From J027 sp034437655 (GTDB lineage Bacteria > Chloroflexota > Anaerolineae > Aggregatilineales > J027), in assembly GCA_034437655.1 (NCBI GenBank), contig DAOTTU010000069.1:4799-68798 (forward strand): a stretch of 64,000 nt of DNA, in the 5' to 3' direction. The notes below the pieces were generated by a model. The model had not been told where the DNA came from. It saw nothing but the letters and a program-made list of their open reading frames with translations, and did not search any database. The translations under genes and the position numbers were made by a program. Shown here piece after piece: positions 17,348-26,085 of this stretch; within the stretch, counting starts at the first letter, position 1; every line of letters begins with the position of its first letter.

Positions 17348-17429
17348 CATCCGGTTGCTGTCGCGGCTCAACACACGACAGAGTTCCAGGTGATGACATC
17401 ATTTCGTCGGACAGGTTGGATCGCGTTGG

Positions 17430-18536
17430 CTAGGCTGTTATTGACACCGACGCATCTGGCGCAGTATCTCGCAAGCCAACGTGAGACGTCACGCGCATCA
17501 ATAGTTCGTGTCGCGCTGCATCTTCTGCAATGGGCAGCAACACCGCTAGATCATCATAAATCTGCTGTGCTTTTTCTTCGCCTAACCGATACTCCAGATA
17601 CCCTTTAAAGTCGTTTTCAAAAGCTGCCTGTAACGCCTTTATGGCAACCACCACATCATGTGCTGGCGTAAAACGTCCCAAACGCTGTGTGAACGGGTCC
17701 AGCGGCAACCCGGCGTTGCGATGCAATGGGCTGAATAAGTTTGGCTTGCTGATGAGTTCAGTTAGGCCGGGCAATGCTGGCACCTGTTTGAATTGATCCG
17801 TTACTGGCATAAATTCTAGCTCAGCGCGAAATTCCTGAAGGGGAACTTCATCATACATACGCTGGTCAGCAGGCGGAAGATGCTTGTAGATGCGTTGCAT
17901 CAGTTCAATACTATAGGCCTGCAACTCCTGTTGGCGTTTTTTACGGTCGCCGCTCAATTGCATGGCGGGCATCGGTTCACAAAAATGGAAGGTCACTTCA
18001 GGGCGTTGCAGGCGCAGAATTTTGTTCCAGACCTGATAGGTGCCACCAATGGCAATCGGTACGACCGGGGATTTCGTCGTCATAGAGAGATAGGCCGCGC
18101 CAGACTTGACATCTTCAATACCTTTTTCCCATGTGCCGCCTTCTGGAAACAGCCCCAACATACCGCGACTTTTAAGCACTTTCTCCATCGCTTTCATGCT
18201 CACGCGGTCAACAGTGCCGCGCTTGACCATGATGACACCGATGTTTTCAACGACAACATTCGCCGGCCATAGCAGCTTGAAGTCACCCGGGCCTAGAATT
18301 TGCGACTCTTGCGGTAAATACATCAACATCATCGCCGCGTCATAGGTAGACATATGGTTGCCAGCGAATAACACCGGCCCGTCGGCTGGAATGTTTTCGT
18401 GCCCGGTAACAGTCGTGCGCGTGACCAGAGACGCAATAAACCGACCAAACCCACGCAGCACACGACGGAAAAAATATTGGCGCTTCAACTTTTTACGCTC
18501 TTCCTCAGACAGGTCAGGGGCATCCATCCAACTCAC
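17430..18536 (-). CDS. plsC: 1-acyl-sn-glycerol-3-phosphate acyltransferase (PlsC family)
   Basis: Lysophosphatidate acyltransferase-type enzyme at the inner face of the membrane, second acylation step of phospholipid synthesis. Motif I is GNHMSTYD (NHx4D catalytic pair), motif III is LFPEGGTWEKG, and motif IV is PVVPIAIGGTY. At 368 residues it is longer than a minimal PlsC (about 240); the extra C-terminal 150 residues (from about 215) look helical and are not recognised, so acyl acceptor specificity may differ. Eighteen bases downstream of the ABC ATPase gene on the same strand. PlsY, which makes its substrate, is encoded at 53393-54016. Confidence 0.85.
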   Translation of the reverse strand: MSWMDAPDLSEEERKKLKRQYFFRRVLRGFGRFIASLVTRTTVTGHENIPADGPVLFAGNHMSTYDAAMMLMYLPQESQILGPGDFKLLWPANVVVENIGVIMVKRGTVDRVSMKAMEKVLKSRGMLGLFPEGGTWEKGIEDVKSGAAYLSMTTKSPVVPIAIGGTYQVWNKILRLQRPEVTFHFCEPMPAMQLSGDRKKRQQELQAYSIELMQRIYKHLPPADQRMYDEVPLQEFRAELEFMPVTDQFKQVPALPGLTELISKPNLFSPLHRNAGLPLDPFTQRLGRFTPAHDVVVAIKALQAAFENDFKGYLEYRLGEEKAQQIYDDLAVLLPIAEDAARHELLMRVTSHVGLRDTAPDASVSITA

Positions 18537-18554
18537 AAGTCACTTCCTTGTTTA

Positions 18555-19301
18555 TTACGACGCCGAGGGCACGCGCACTTCGACCGCCGGGTGTTCAGCG
18601 TCATCAGTATCATCACTGGCTTGGGGTTCAAAGACTTCACCATCCACAATTTGAATTTGTCGGTCCATCATTGCGGCCAGTTCAGGGCTGTGTGTGACCA
18701 CAACCACTGTCGTTCCTGTCTTCTCACGCACCTCAAACAGCGCCTCAATGACAATAGCACTGGACGCTTTATCGAGATTACCCGTTGGTTCGTCACAAAG
18801 CAAGATAGCCGGTTCATTGGCCAGTGCCCGTGCAATGGCAACACGTTGCTGTTCACCGCCAGAAAGCTGCTTGTGGTCATGGTGCAAGCGCTGCCCCAAC
18901 CCCAGCATGTCAAGCAAATTTGTAGCACGGGCCATGTTATCGCCATGACGCTTGCGTGAGAATTGCAGCGGCAACATGACGTTTTCCAGTGCATCAAGCG
19001 TCGGCACAAGGTTATAGTTTTGAAACACAAAGCCGATTTTCTCATTACGCATCCGGGTCAACGCACGTTCTCCCATGCGTGTAATGTCGGTGCCGTCAAT
19101 GACAATTTTGCCACTTGTGGCGCTGTCCAGACCTCCGATGAGCCCCATCAGGGTACTTTTGCCACTGCCTGATGGGCCGACGATGGCCAGCATTTCGCCA
19201 CGTTGAATATTAATTGAGATATTCTTGAGAATTTCGAGCGGTTCGCTGCCAAGATACATCGTTTTTGATAGTTTATCTGTATGGATCACTGCATTTTGCA
19301 T
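18555..19301 (-). CDS. ABC transporter ATP-binding protein (LolD/MacB/FtsE type)
   Basis: A 248-residue ATPase: Walker A GPSGSGKST (about residues 40-48), Q-loop VFQNYNLVPTLDALENVMLPL, signature LSGGEQQRVAIARALANEP, Walker B LLCDEPTGNLD, H-loop VVVVTHSPELA. This sub-type (DEPTGNLD) serves FtsX/MacB-like permeases that extrude or release lipoproteins, lipids or peptides. No such permease is adjacent: the upstream neighbour is a divergent pseudouridine synthase and the downstream one is plsC. The linkage to plsC suggests an envelope-lipid context, which is inference. Confidence 0.9.
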   Translation of the reverse strand: MQNAVIHTDKLSKTMYLGSEPLEILKNISINIQRGEMLAIVGPSGSGKSTLMGLIGGLDSATSGKIVIDGTDITRMGERALTRMRNEKIGFVFQNYNLVPTLDALENVMLPLQFSRKRHGDNMARATNLLDMLGLGQRLHHDHKQLSGGEQQRVAIARALANEPAILLCDEPTGNLDKASSAIVIEALFEVREKTGTTVVVVTHSPELAAMMDRQIQIVDGEVFEPQASDDTDDAEHPAVEVRVPSAS

Positions 19302-19340
19302 CGAGAAGCCAAACTCCTGAGGGCTTGATTAGGTATCAAT

Positions 19341-19934
19341 ATGTCATTAAATCATCAGCGCGTTGTGCGCTTCTATAAACCATACGGTGTTTTGACCAAA
19401 TTTACTGACTCCAATAATCGCCCCACGCTGGCAGACTATATCGACGTGGCAGGCATTTATGCGGCCGGGCGTTTGGACAAAGATAGCGAGGGTCTACTGC
19501 TACTAACTAACCACAATGCCCTTAAAACCCGCTTAACAGAGCCCAGGTATGCCCATACTCGTACCTATCTGGTTCAGGTTGAACGTATTCCAGACGCCGG
19601 CGCACTGCGTCAACTTCGTGAGGGCGTTGACATCCGCAACTATCGCACGCGCCCCGCAGACGTTATGTTATTGCCCCACACACCAGACCTACCACCGCGC
19701 GATCCCCCGGTGCGCTATCGTAAGACCGTGCCAACCGCTTTTTTGCAGATGACACTCACCGAAGGCAAAAACCGCCAGGTCCGGCGCATGACAGCCGCTG
19801 TCGGGCACCCGACGTTGCGCCTGATCCGTATCGGGATTGGACCTATCACCCTCGACGGTTTACAACCCGGCGACTGGCAAGACCTCAGCCCAGACGACAC
19901 CCGCGCCCTCTATTCAAGCGTCGGGTTGCGCTAA
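19341..19934 (+). CDS. 23S rRNA pseudouridine synthase, RluE-like (RsuA family)
   Basis: A 197-residue enzyme converting a specific uridine in 23S rRNA to pseudouridine. The RsuA-family signature GRLDKDSEGLLLLTN contains the catalytic Asp; KPYGVLTKF near the N-terminus and EGKNRQVRRMTAAVGHPTLRLIR near the C-terminus are further family blocks. It lacks an N-terminal S4 domain, as RluE does, and the length matches RluE (about 200). Divergent from the ABC ATPase and overlapping the convergent SBP gene by 21 bp. Target position (U2457 in E. coli RluE) is by homology only. Confidence 0.85.
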   Translation: MSLNHQRVVRFYKPYGVLTKFTDSNNRPTLADYIDVAGIYAAGRLDKDSEGLLLLTNHNALKTRLTEPRYAHTRTYLVQVERIPDAGALRQLREGVDIRNYRTRPADVMLLPHTPDLPPRDPPVRYRKTVPTAFLQMTLTEGKNRQVRRMTAAVGHPTLRLIRIGIGPITLDGLQPGDWQDLSPDDTRALYSSVGLR

Positions 19935-21803
19935 TACACTCGGAGCCCAGCGCCATTCGGCAATGTTTCGGAAACGGTCGGCCGGGGTAGACAGATAGCC
20001 AAGCTGTACGCCTTGCAATCGCGAGTCGATTGTGTATGTATATAGCGGATAATACAAAGGCAGGGCCGGAGCGCGTTCAGCGAAACGTTGTTGCAACTGA
20101 CGATACAATTCGACACGCAAGGCTCCTTGTTGCTCGCGGCGAGCGCGTTCGATGAGGTCATTCAAGCGCAGGTCATTGACACCCGCGTAATTCGCGCCAC
20201 CCTCCGCCTGGCTCACATGCCAGAACACGTAGGGGTCAGGGTCAGCGTAGGGTGCAAAAGTGTATTCGACTATCGCGAGGTCAAAATCCCCCACAACCAG
20301 TCGGCTTCGATATGTCGGCCCCGAATTGGCGTCTACTGTCACCGTGAAATTAAGGGTAGCAAGCTGATCTGCAATATTTTCAGCAAGGGCGACAAGTTGC
20401 GGGTCGTTGATAACCAGAATCGACAATTCACGACGCATGGTGGTTGTCTCAGGTTCAGCAGTCGGTGTCGGTGCATCGTCGGCTGTGTCTGTCTCATCCG
20501 TTTCAGTGGTGGCAACTTCGGCTGAGGCGTCGTCTGCATCATCCTCAGATTCCAGCACTTCACGTTCGAATGAAACACTTTCAAGCAGCGCTTGTGCCTG
20601 TGCAACATCTTGTGGTGGGAATTGCACCCCGGCATCGTATGCCCATATACCGGGGATCAGCGGGCTGTTAGCCGGGATGACCTTGCCGCCAAGTGTCTGC
20701 ATCACTGCTGATAGGCGGTCTATCGTCAACGCGAATGCCTGATGTACACGTGAGTTCGCAAGATATGACACATCATCGCGCTGCCAGTTGTAAAGTAAGA
20801 CCCCGACAGCCGGTTGGGCACGGCTATAGACGGTTGCTGTATCCAGCGCGTTTAGAGCGGCTAACTGCGCTGCTGGAATCCCAGCAATGCTATTGACCTC
20901 GCCGCGTGCGTACGCTGCCAATGCTTCCTCCGTTGACGCAAAGGTGCGGAACAAAACACGATCCAACGCATAGCCGTTTTGCCCTTCAGAACGTTGCCGG
21001 AAAACTGGTGCAACCCGCAAACTGACTGACCATTGCCCGTCCAGCATATAGAGGTTTTCTAGCTGATAGGGGCCTGTGCCAATCGGGCTAAGGTTGAATG
21101 GATGGCGGTACAGTTCTGCAACCGGATACCCGGCCAAGACATGTGCTGGTAACACCCCGATTTTGAGCTGTTCAGGAAATGTTACCAGTGGTTGCACAAG
21201 CCGAAACCGGATGGTGTGGTCGTCAATAACCGTCACTTCGACGGTACGCCAGAAATTTTGCAGCGCGCGTTCACCGGGGAAATCAGCATCACGAATAGTG
21301 TTTATTGTGTAGCGCACATCGTCGCTGGTAAAAGACGTCCCATCATGCCATTGCACGTCGCGTCGTAACAGAAAGACATATTCCAGACCGTCACGCGAGA
21401 CTTCCCAACGCTCAGCCAATAACGGGACGGTTTCACCGAACGCATTGGTGGTAGTTAACCCTTCAAACATCAGTGCGGTGATGTCACGGTCAATAGGGTT
21501 GAGACTGGCAAATAACGGATTCAGCTTGCTGACATTCCCAACAAGTCCCTCTGTAAGCTGGCCGGGAACAGGCGACAGCACATTGTTCACCGGGACCGGG
21601 GTAGGGATTGTGGTAGATGCAGGTGGCGGGGTGGCGGTTGTTGTGGTACCGACTGTCACTATTTCAGGTTCGGTTGTAGCGGCGGGGGTTGGGTCGGGTA
21701 CAGTATCTGAATCATCGTCTACAAAGCGTAGATAGAGTGCGCCACCTAACAGAATCAGTGAGACTGCTAAAGCTATCAGTGGAATGCGTAGTGTCCGCAG
21801 CAT
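19914..21803 (-). CDS. family-5 extracellular solute-binding protein (peptide ABC transporter type)
   Basis: A 629-residue SBP_bac_5 protein. Residues 1-28 form an N-terminal hydrophobic anchor (IPLIALAVSLILLGGALYL) without a lipobox Cys, then a Thr/Pro linker (about 35-80) and the DppA/OppA fold: LNPLFASLNPIDRDITALMFEGL, WHDGTSFTSDDVRYTINTI, and the C-terminal LPLYYPLYTY. An Asp/Glu/Thr-rich insertion near 415-455 interrupts the fold. No permease or ATPase genes flank it, so it may be a solitary sensor or share a transporter elsewhere. A hairpin terminator separates it from secG upstream. Ligand unknown. Confidence 0.88.
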   Translation of the reverse strand: MLRTLRIPLIALAVSLILLGGALYLRFVDDDSDTVPDPTPAATTEPEIVTVGTTTTATPPPASTTIPTPVPVNNVLSPVPGQLTEGLVGNVSKLNPLFASLNPIDRDITALMFEGLTTTNAFGETVPLLAERWEVSRDGLEYVFLLRRDVQWHDGTSFTSDDVRYTINTIRDADFPGERALQNFWRTVEVTVIDDHTIRFRLVQPLVTFPEQLKIGVLPAHVLAGYPVAELYRHPFNLSPIGTGPYQLENLYMLDGQWSVSLRVAPVFRQRSEGQNGYALDRVLFRTFASTEEALAAYARGEVNSIAGIPAAQLAALNALDTATVYSRAQPAVGVLLYNWQRDDVSYLANSRVHQAFALTIDRLSAVMQTLGGKVIPANSPLIPGIWAYDAGVQFPPQDVAQAQALLESVSFEREVLESEDDADDASAEVATTETDETDTADDAPTPTAEPETTTMRRELSILVINDPQLVALAENIADQLATLNFTVTVDANSGPTYRSRLVVGDFDLAIVEYTFAPYADPDPYVFWHVSQAEGGANYAGVNDLRLNDLIERARREQQGALRVELYRQLQQRFAERAPALPLYYPLYTYTIDSRLQGVQLGYLSTPADRFRNIAEWRWAPSVLAQPDA

Positions 21804-21829
21804 AGGCCTCCTTCAGGGAAAAACAGCGG

Positions 21830-21888
21830 CAAAACAACAAAGGGGATGCCACACAACAATTGATGCCAATCGTTGTAAAGCACCCCCC
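21830..21888 (-). terminator. hairpin terminator between secG and the SBP gene
   Basis: On the minus strand a GGGGGTGC / GCATCCCC outer stem encloses an inner ACAA..ATTG-GCAT-CAAT..TTGT stem, followed by a T-rich run (TTTGTTGTTTTG). It lies after the secG stop and before the ribosome site of the solute-binding-protein gene, so it should end the recR/secG-side transcript. Confidence 0.6.
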
Positions 21889-21952
21889 GCCCCTATAAGC
21901 GGTAGAGCTAGCGCTTATATCAATCCGGTTGCGTAGATGTCAAATGATGTTG

Positions 21953-22192
21953 TTATTGAACCAGGAGTTGTAGAATCGCGTTCAGAATATACACGGCAGA
22001 AACCACAATCGTTAACTGAAAGATTGTCTTTTCAAGCCCACGGCGCGTGCGCTGCACAGCTCCGCCGCCAGACCCACCAAACAAGCTGCCGATACCACCC
22101 GAAGACCCGGCTTGAAAGAGAACCAGTCCGATGAGTGCGAAGGACAATATAATTTGAATGATCTGAAGCGATGTTTCAAGATCAGGTAACAT
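21953..22192 (-). CDS. secG: preprotein translocase subunit SecG
   Basis: A 79-residue membrane protein of the SecYEG channel. Two TM helices (about residues 7-26 and 56-76) flank the typical cytoplasmic loop LFQAGSSGGIGSLFGGSGGGAVQRTRRG, which is diagnostic for SecG. The length is normal. It lies 68 bp downstream of recR on the same strand and is followed by a hairpin terminator. Confidence 0.93.
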   Translation of the reverse strand: MLPDLETSLQIIQIILSFALIGLVLFQAGSSGGIGSLFGGSGGGAVQRTRRGLEKTIFQLTIVVSAVYILNAILQLLVQ

Positions 22193-22260
22193 GTGTCTCT
22201 ATTCCGTAATGATTGAACAAATCGGCCCGAGTATAGAGCAAAGTCCTTTCAGTGTCGAGG

Positions 22261-22869
22261 TCACATTTCATCGCGCCCCTCAATCGCACGTTTCAACGTT
22301 ACCTCATCAACATATTCAAGATCCCCACCAGACGGCAGCCCACGCGCCAGCCGCGTCACTTTTACGCCAGAGCCAGCAAGTTGCCGCTTAATGAACATTG
22401 CTGTAGCCTCACCTTCCATATTAGGATTGGTCGCTATGATGACTTCTAGCGTCGTATCGCTAGCTTCGACACGTTTAGTAAGTTCTGCAATCTTCAAATC
22501 ATCAGGCCCAACACCATTAACAGGCGAAATGGCACCCAGCAGCACATGATAAAGCCCACGATAAGTACTGGTCCGCTCGATCGCCATAACATCTAGCGGT
22601 TCTTCAACAATGGCAATGGTAGAACGGTCACGTTGAGGGTCGCTGCAAATTGGGCAGGGGCTAGTTTCTGCAATATTAAAACAGACTTCACAGTGGATCG
22701 TATTCGCTTTTAGATTCTGGAGTGCCTCTGCCAAAGATAAGGAAACATTTTCCGGCACACGTAATAGATAATACGTCAGCCGACTGGCTGTTTTATTACC
22801 AACGCCGGGTAACCGAGAGAAAGCCTCGATCAGATCAGTTACTGCGGGTGGAACAGCATTATTGCTCAA
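22261..22869 (-). CDS. recR: recombination protein RecR
   Basis: RecFOR-pathway protein that loads RecA at gaps. The 202-residue product has the HhH region LIEAFSRLPGVGNKTASRLTYYLL, the zinc finger CEVCFNIAETSPCPIC (four Cys), a Toprim domain starting IAIVEEPLDVMAIE, and the C-terminal TRLARGLPSGGDLEYVDEVTLKRAIEGR. The frame is open to 22962, but those 31 residues are not RecR-like and contain a promoter; TTG at 22869 with GAAGGAAAG six bases upstream gives the normal family length, so I use it. Confidence 0.93.
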   Translation of the reverse strand: MSNNAVPPAVTDLIEAFSRLPGVGNKTASRLTYYLLRVPENVSLSLAEALQNLKANTIHCEVCFNIAETSPCPICSDPQRDRSTIAIVEEPLDVMAIERTSTYRGLYHVLLGAISPVNGVGPDDLKIAELTKRVEASDTTLEVIIATNPNMEGEATAMFIKRQLAGSGVKVTRLARGLPSGGDLEYVDEVTLKRAIEGRDEM

Positions 22870-22930
22870 GGTGAGCTTTCCTTCTAATCTATTCAGATTA
22901 GTTGTTTTGGGTGTCGTTGAATTATCGAGT

Positions 22931-22959
22931 ATTCTAGCTCCCAGAATGGTAAACTTCAA
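22931..22959 (-). promoter_or_regulatory. putative recR promoter
   Basis: On the minus strand TTGAAG (22959-22954), a 17-bp spacer and TAGAAT (22936-22931). It lies inside the upstream extension of the recR frame and so supports the downstream TTG start at 22869. Confidence 0.5.
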
Positions 22960-23011
22960 CATCAGATTCGCACAATTTGTATCAAATCGCTGTGAAATTA
23001 TTGGCTCTCTC

Positions 23012-23041
23012 TAGACAACAGTGTATACAATGTATTATAAT
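23012..23041 (+). promoter_or_regulatory. putative promoter of the BTAD regulator
   Basis: TAGACA at 23012-23017 and a perfect TATAAT at 23036-23041, 18-bp spacer. The palindromic GTATAC inside the spacer could be an operator half, which is speculation. Confidence 0.5.
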
Positions 23042-23224
23042 GTTTCTTAACGGCTTGGGTTTAATAATGGTTTGCAACCCAAAAACCGAACTGGTATATC
23101 AGTTATGAAGAGATGACATATGCACTTATGGGGGAGTCGTGCATTCTGTCTCAATTGAATATTCGTTGTCACCACAGTCTCGTAGGTATGTATCTACGGT
23201 ACTTTTGGTGCGCTTGACTATGAA

Positions 23225-24535
23225 ATGAAGAAGAAACGCATGCCTGAGATGACACTAGCTGAAAACCTGACAAAAACGCCCTTTGAGGCGATACAAGCAT
23301 CACTTGAACGTGAGACTCCTTACGTTGTTGTTTATCCTCGCAATCGAGCCAGACGCGCTCTTTTGTCTTTAGCGCTTACCGATTCTAATCGACGCCTGTA
23401 TTATTACAGTCTTCAGGACTCAGACACCGACCTACACACCTGGTTACATAATCTTTCCACAGATGATCAGTTCCCAACGGACTTCGGCGAACAGGTTCGT
23501 GGTGCCCTCGATGAAAAAGGGGTGCTTCCAGAAGACCTTGCACATGCAATGGCTGCCGATCTGGAACGCTTGCAGAGTGACCGCTTTGCCATTATCCTTG
23601 ACGAACTTGACCGCCTCATAGAAGATCAAGAAAATGCGTCACGCTTTTTCACAGAGCTAGCCGTGAATATCCCTACACAGGCTCAGATCATTGTAGATGG
23701 TCGCCAGCTACGGCGGCAGCCCTGGCATACCCTAATTCTACAAGGCTATGCAGAAACCATCGGTGATTATGGCGCTATCAATGGTGGCATGTTTGACCGT
23801 GATGTTTCGGACCTGGGTCAAGTCGAGTTTTTCTCTTTGTCCGGCAACTCACGCATTGTCAGTGATGGTCGTTCTATCAAGTCATGGGATGGTAGCCTGC
23901 CTCGCAATTTGTGTTATTACTTCATAGAACGAAAGATGGTGACACGGCAGGAAATCTTTGACACATTCTGGCCACACCTCGGTGTTAAAGAAGCAACTAA
24001 CGTATTCCATGTAACTAAACGCAAGATTTCCGAAAAAATTGGTTACGACATCACCGCTTACAGCAATGGCTTCTACGTACCCTCATCATCTGTGAAATTG
24101 ATGTATGATGCGCGGCACTTTGAAGCGTTGATTGAAGAAGCCGTTTCTAACCCTGACGAGGTGAACCCTGCTGTATGGTATCAAGCCATTCAGCTCTACC
24201 GCCATCCATACCTGCAAGGTCTGGACATGCCGTGGATCATCGAGAAACGCAATCGCCTCAAAGAAGGCTATGTGCGTGCATTGATCGGCATTGGACGCTT
24301 CCACAAGCAGTTAGAAGAGCCAAATCGTGCGTTAGGCTACTTCCTGCGTGCTGTTGCTGAACAGCCCAACCGTGAAGATGTTCACCGTGATATTATGCAA
24401 CTCTATTATGACGCGGATCAGCTCGACCAGCTTGTTACACAATATCGGCAACTGGAACGTATTCTGAAGCGGGACTATAACCTGAAACCGTCTAAGGAAA
24501 CGCAAGCACTCTACACCATGCTAACAAATGCCTAA
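23225..24535 (+). CDS. BTAD-domain transcriptional regulator with degenerate ATPase-like N-terminus
   Basis: A 436-residue protein. The N-terminal 200 residues look like a STAND/AAA-type domain: a Walker-B-like strand RFAIILDELDRLIED (about 118-132) is present, but the expected P-loop position reads YVVVYPRNRARRALLSL, with no GxxxxGK. Then comes a winged-helix module (about 205-290) and a C-terminal bacterial transcriptional activation domain of TPR-like helices (about 293-436), the arrangement of SARP-like regulators. It probably activates transcription without ATP control. It stands alone with its own promoter and terminator, so targets cannot be read from context. Confidence 0.82.
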   Translation: MKKKRMPEMTLAENLTKTPFEAIQASLERETPYVVVYPRNRARRALLSLALTDSNRRLYYYSLQDSDTDLHTWLHNLSTDDQFPTDFGEQVRGALDEKGVLPEDLAHAMAADLERLQSDRFAIILDELDRLIEDQENASRFFTELAVNIPTQAQIIVDGRQLRRQPWHTLILQGYAETIGDYGAINGGMFDRDVSDLGQVEFFSLSGNSRIVSDGRSIKSWDGSLPRNLCYYFIERKMVTRQEIFDTFWPHLGVKEATNVFHVTKRKISEKIGYDITAYSNGFYVPSSSVKLMYDARHFEALIEEAVSNPDEVNPAVWYQAIQLYRHPYLQGLDMPWIIEKRNRLKEGYVRALIGIGRFHKQLEEPNRALGYFLRAVAEQPNREDVHRDIMQLYYDADQLDQLVTQYRQLERILKRDYNLKPSKETQALYTMLTNA

Positions 24536-24604
24536 CAGATAGCAGCGGGTTTTGCAGCACATATTGTTGCAGCAGCAACCCAGACGCTCAGGATGCTACA
24601 CTAT

Positions 24605-24642
24605 AACAGAGACCTTTAAAAGAAAGGTTTCTGTTATTTTTT
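24605..24642 (+). terminator. intrinsic terminator after the BTAD regulator
   Basis: AACAGAGACCTTT (24605-24617) pairs with AAAGGTTTCTGTT (24623-24635) through 13 pairs with one G-T wobble and a 5-nt loop, followed by a T run to 24642. It ends the plus-strand regulator transcript 70 bp after its stop codon. Confidence 0.85.
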
Positions 24643-24669
24643 GTCTTGACAGATTAGCTCTGCTTATGT

Positions 24670-25722
24670 CTATGCATCATCATCATAGAGGTAACGTACT
24701 TCGCACTGTGTGATAGTGTTGCCGTCACCATCAATAACTGTTAGTCGTAGAAAGTAGCTTCGGCTCCCCCCTGAAAAATGCCACGGTTGTAGCCGCCCGA
24801 GGTCACCAATATCCTGAATTGCGGGTTTCGCTAAAGCACTCATCGGCTGTATCTGGCTAAAAATCTGCCCCTCGCTCCCAACCAGGACCAGCGAATACGT
24901 ATACATATCCGGATGCGCCACACGTCCTTGAATCTGCAACGGTAGATCACTGGCACGCAACAATGATGACTCTGGTGAGATAATCTGTACCAGTGGCATT
25001 GTACAGGTGTCAACCGCAATGAACGGTACTGTCGGAGATGGTGATGGCGGAATAGTGCCGGCAATTGTTAATTGTCCTGTTGTTGCAGTCTGCGTTGAGA
25101 CCACAGGTGACTGCGCGAAATCTTCGATGGTGGCAAAACTACTGGCGATGAACACAATGTTGCACATCAACAGTATTCCAATCGCTCCCAACAGGTACTG
25201 ATAGGGACTTTCTACCAGCAACATCAGCTTTCGGTATGTTGGCTGAAACCAGCCCAGTCCATACTGCTTCAGCCATGCATCGTTGATTATGTTGCGTGGT
25301 CCTGCGGTTGGACGCGGTTGGCCCGGGGGTTGTCGGTATTGCCGTTGATAACCGGATGCGTAGGATGAGCCTTGTTGACGGGGTGGAGGACGGTTGGCCG
25401 TGTCATGGTCTGCATAGCGACGCGCTTGCCCCCCTTGATTCGTATCGGCGGTGCGTTGCGCATTATAAAATGAATAGGGGACGTATAACCGACGCTGGCG
25501 GTCATAGGCCGCACGCTGGTCAGGGTCGTTGAGTACACGATAGGCATCGTTAATAAGCTGGAAATGTGCCTTGGCCCAGTCTACACGCCCTGGATTGACG
25601 TCAGGGTGATAGCGCTTGGCTGCCTGTCGATAGGCTTGCCGAATGTCGTCAGCGCTTGCGGTGGCTGGAATTTCAAGTAGGCGGTAGAAGTCTTGAGCGG
25701 GATCGTATCTGACATCAGTCAT
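24670..25722 (-). CDS. J-domain (DnaJ-like) membrane protein
   Basis: A 350-residue protein with an N-terminal J domain (about residues 10-76): DFYRLLEIPATASADDIRQAYRQAAKRYHPDVN carries the HPD motif needed to stimulate DnaK. A Gln/Arg/Pro-rich linker follows, one TM helix at about 174-195 (LLGAIGILLMCNIVFIASSF), then an extracytoplasmic domain of about 110 residues with two Cys. There is no zinc-finger or substrate domain of classical DnaJ. It should recruit cytoplasmic DnaK to the membrane. Last gene of a five-gene minus-strand set behind an ABC exporter; 16 bp from the zinc-ribbon gene. Confidence 0.85.
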   Translation of the reverse strand: MTDVRYDPAQDFYRLLEIPATASADDIRQAYRQAAKRYHPDVNPGRVDWAKAHFQLINDAYRVLNDPDQRAAYDRQRRLYVPYSFYNAQRTADTNQGGQARRYADHDTANRPPPRQQGSSYASGYQRQYRQPPGQPRPTAGPRNIINDAWLKQYGLGWFQPTYRKLMLLVESPYQYLLGAIGILLMCNIVFIASSFATIEDFAQSPVVSTQTATTGQLTIAGTIPPSPSPTVPFIAVDTCTMPLVQIISPESSLLRASDLPLQIQGRVAHPDMYTYSLVLVGSEGQIFSQIQPMSALAKPAIQDIGDLGRLQPWHFSGGSRSYFLRLTVIDGDGNTITQCEVRYLYDDDA

Positions 25723-25738
25723 GCGTACCGATTAAGCC

Positions 25739-26068
25739 TTAGCTACGCCCAAACTTCTCTTCAGCCTCTTCAAATTCCTCAGTATTGACCTCAAGAATCA
25801 CCATGCCACAGTTACGGCAGACGTCTGCATCAACCTTCGTCAAGTGTTTAAATGGTCGCAACAGATTACGTAGACGCTTGAGCTTCAAGCGCCGCGGTGC
25901 AAGGTACACATTTTGGAAGCCATCACCAAAGTCGACCATATACGCCGAGGCAAGATCATCAGAGCCACAGCGCGGGCAAACCCAACGGCGGCTTATTTGT
26001 AAGGGGCTTGAACTTCCGTCGTCTCGCGGTGGTGGTGGGGGCGAAACTGGCAAAGAATTATCAGACAT
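25739..26068 (-). CDS. zinc-ribbon protein
   Basis: A 109-residue cytoplasmic protein with a proline-rich N-terminus and one zinc ribbon: CPRC (about residues 31-34) and CRNC (about 85-88) as the two knuckles, separated by a basic segment (APRRLKLKRLRNLLRPFKHL). The tail is acidic (EEFEEAEEKF). It probably binds zinc and a protein or nucleic acid partner; I know no named family. It lies between the MBL hydrolase and J-domain genes with 15-20 bp gaps. Confidence 0.7.
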   Translation of the reverse strand: MSDNSLPVSPPPPPRDDGSSSPLQISRRWVCPRCGSDDLASAYMVDFGDGFQNVYLAPRRLKLKRLRNLLRPFKHLTKVDADVCRNCGMVILEVNTEEFEEAEEKFGRS

Positions 26069-26085
26069 TCGCGCAGCTATCTTTC

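Larger units (their letters stand above)
22870..23224. other. 355-bp divergent intergenic region between recR and the BTAD regulator
   Basis: AT-rich, non-coding in my reading. It holds the putative recR promoter (22931-22959, minus) and a promoter-like pair TAGACA (23012-23017) and TATAAT (23036-23041) on the plus strand with an 18-bp spacer, overlapping GTATACAATGTATTATAAT. That leaves a leader of about 175 nt before the regulator start. I see no RNA gene in it. Confidence 0.5.
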
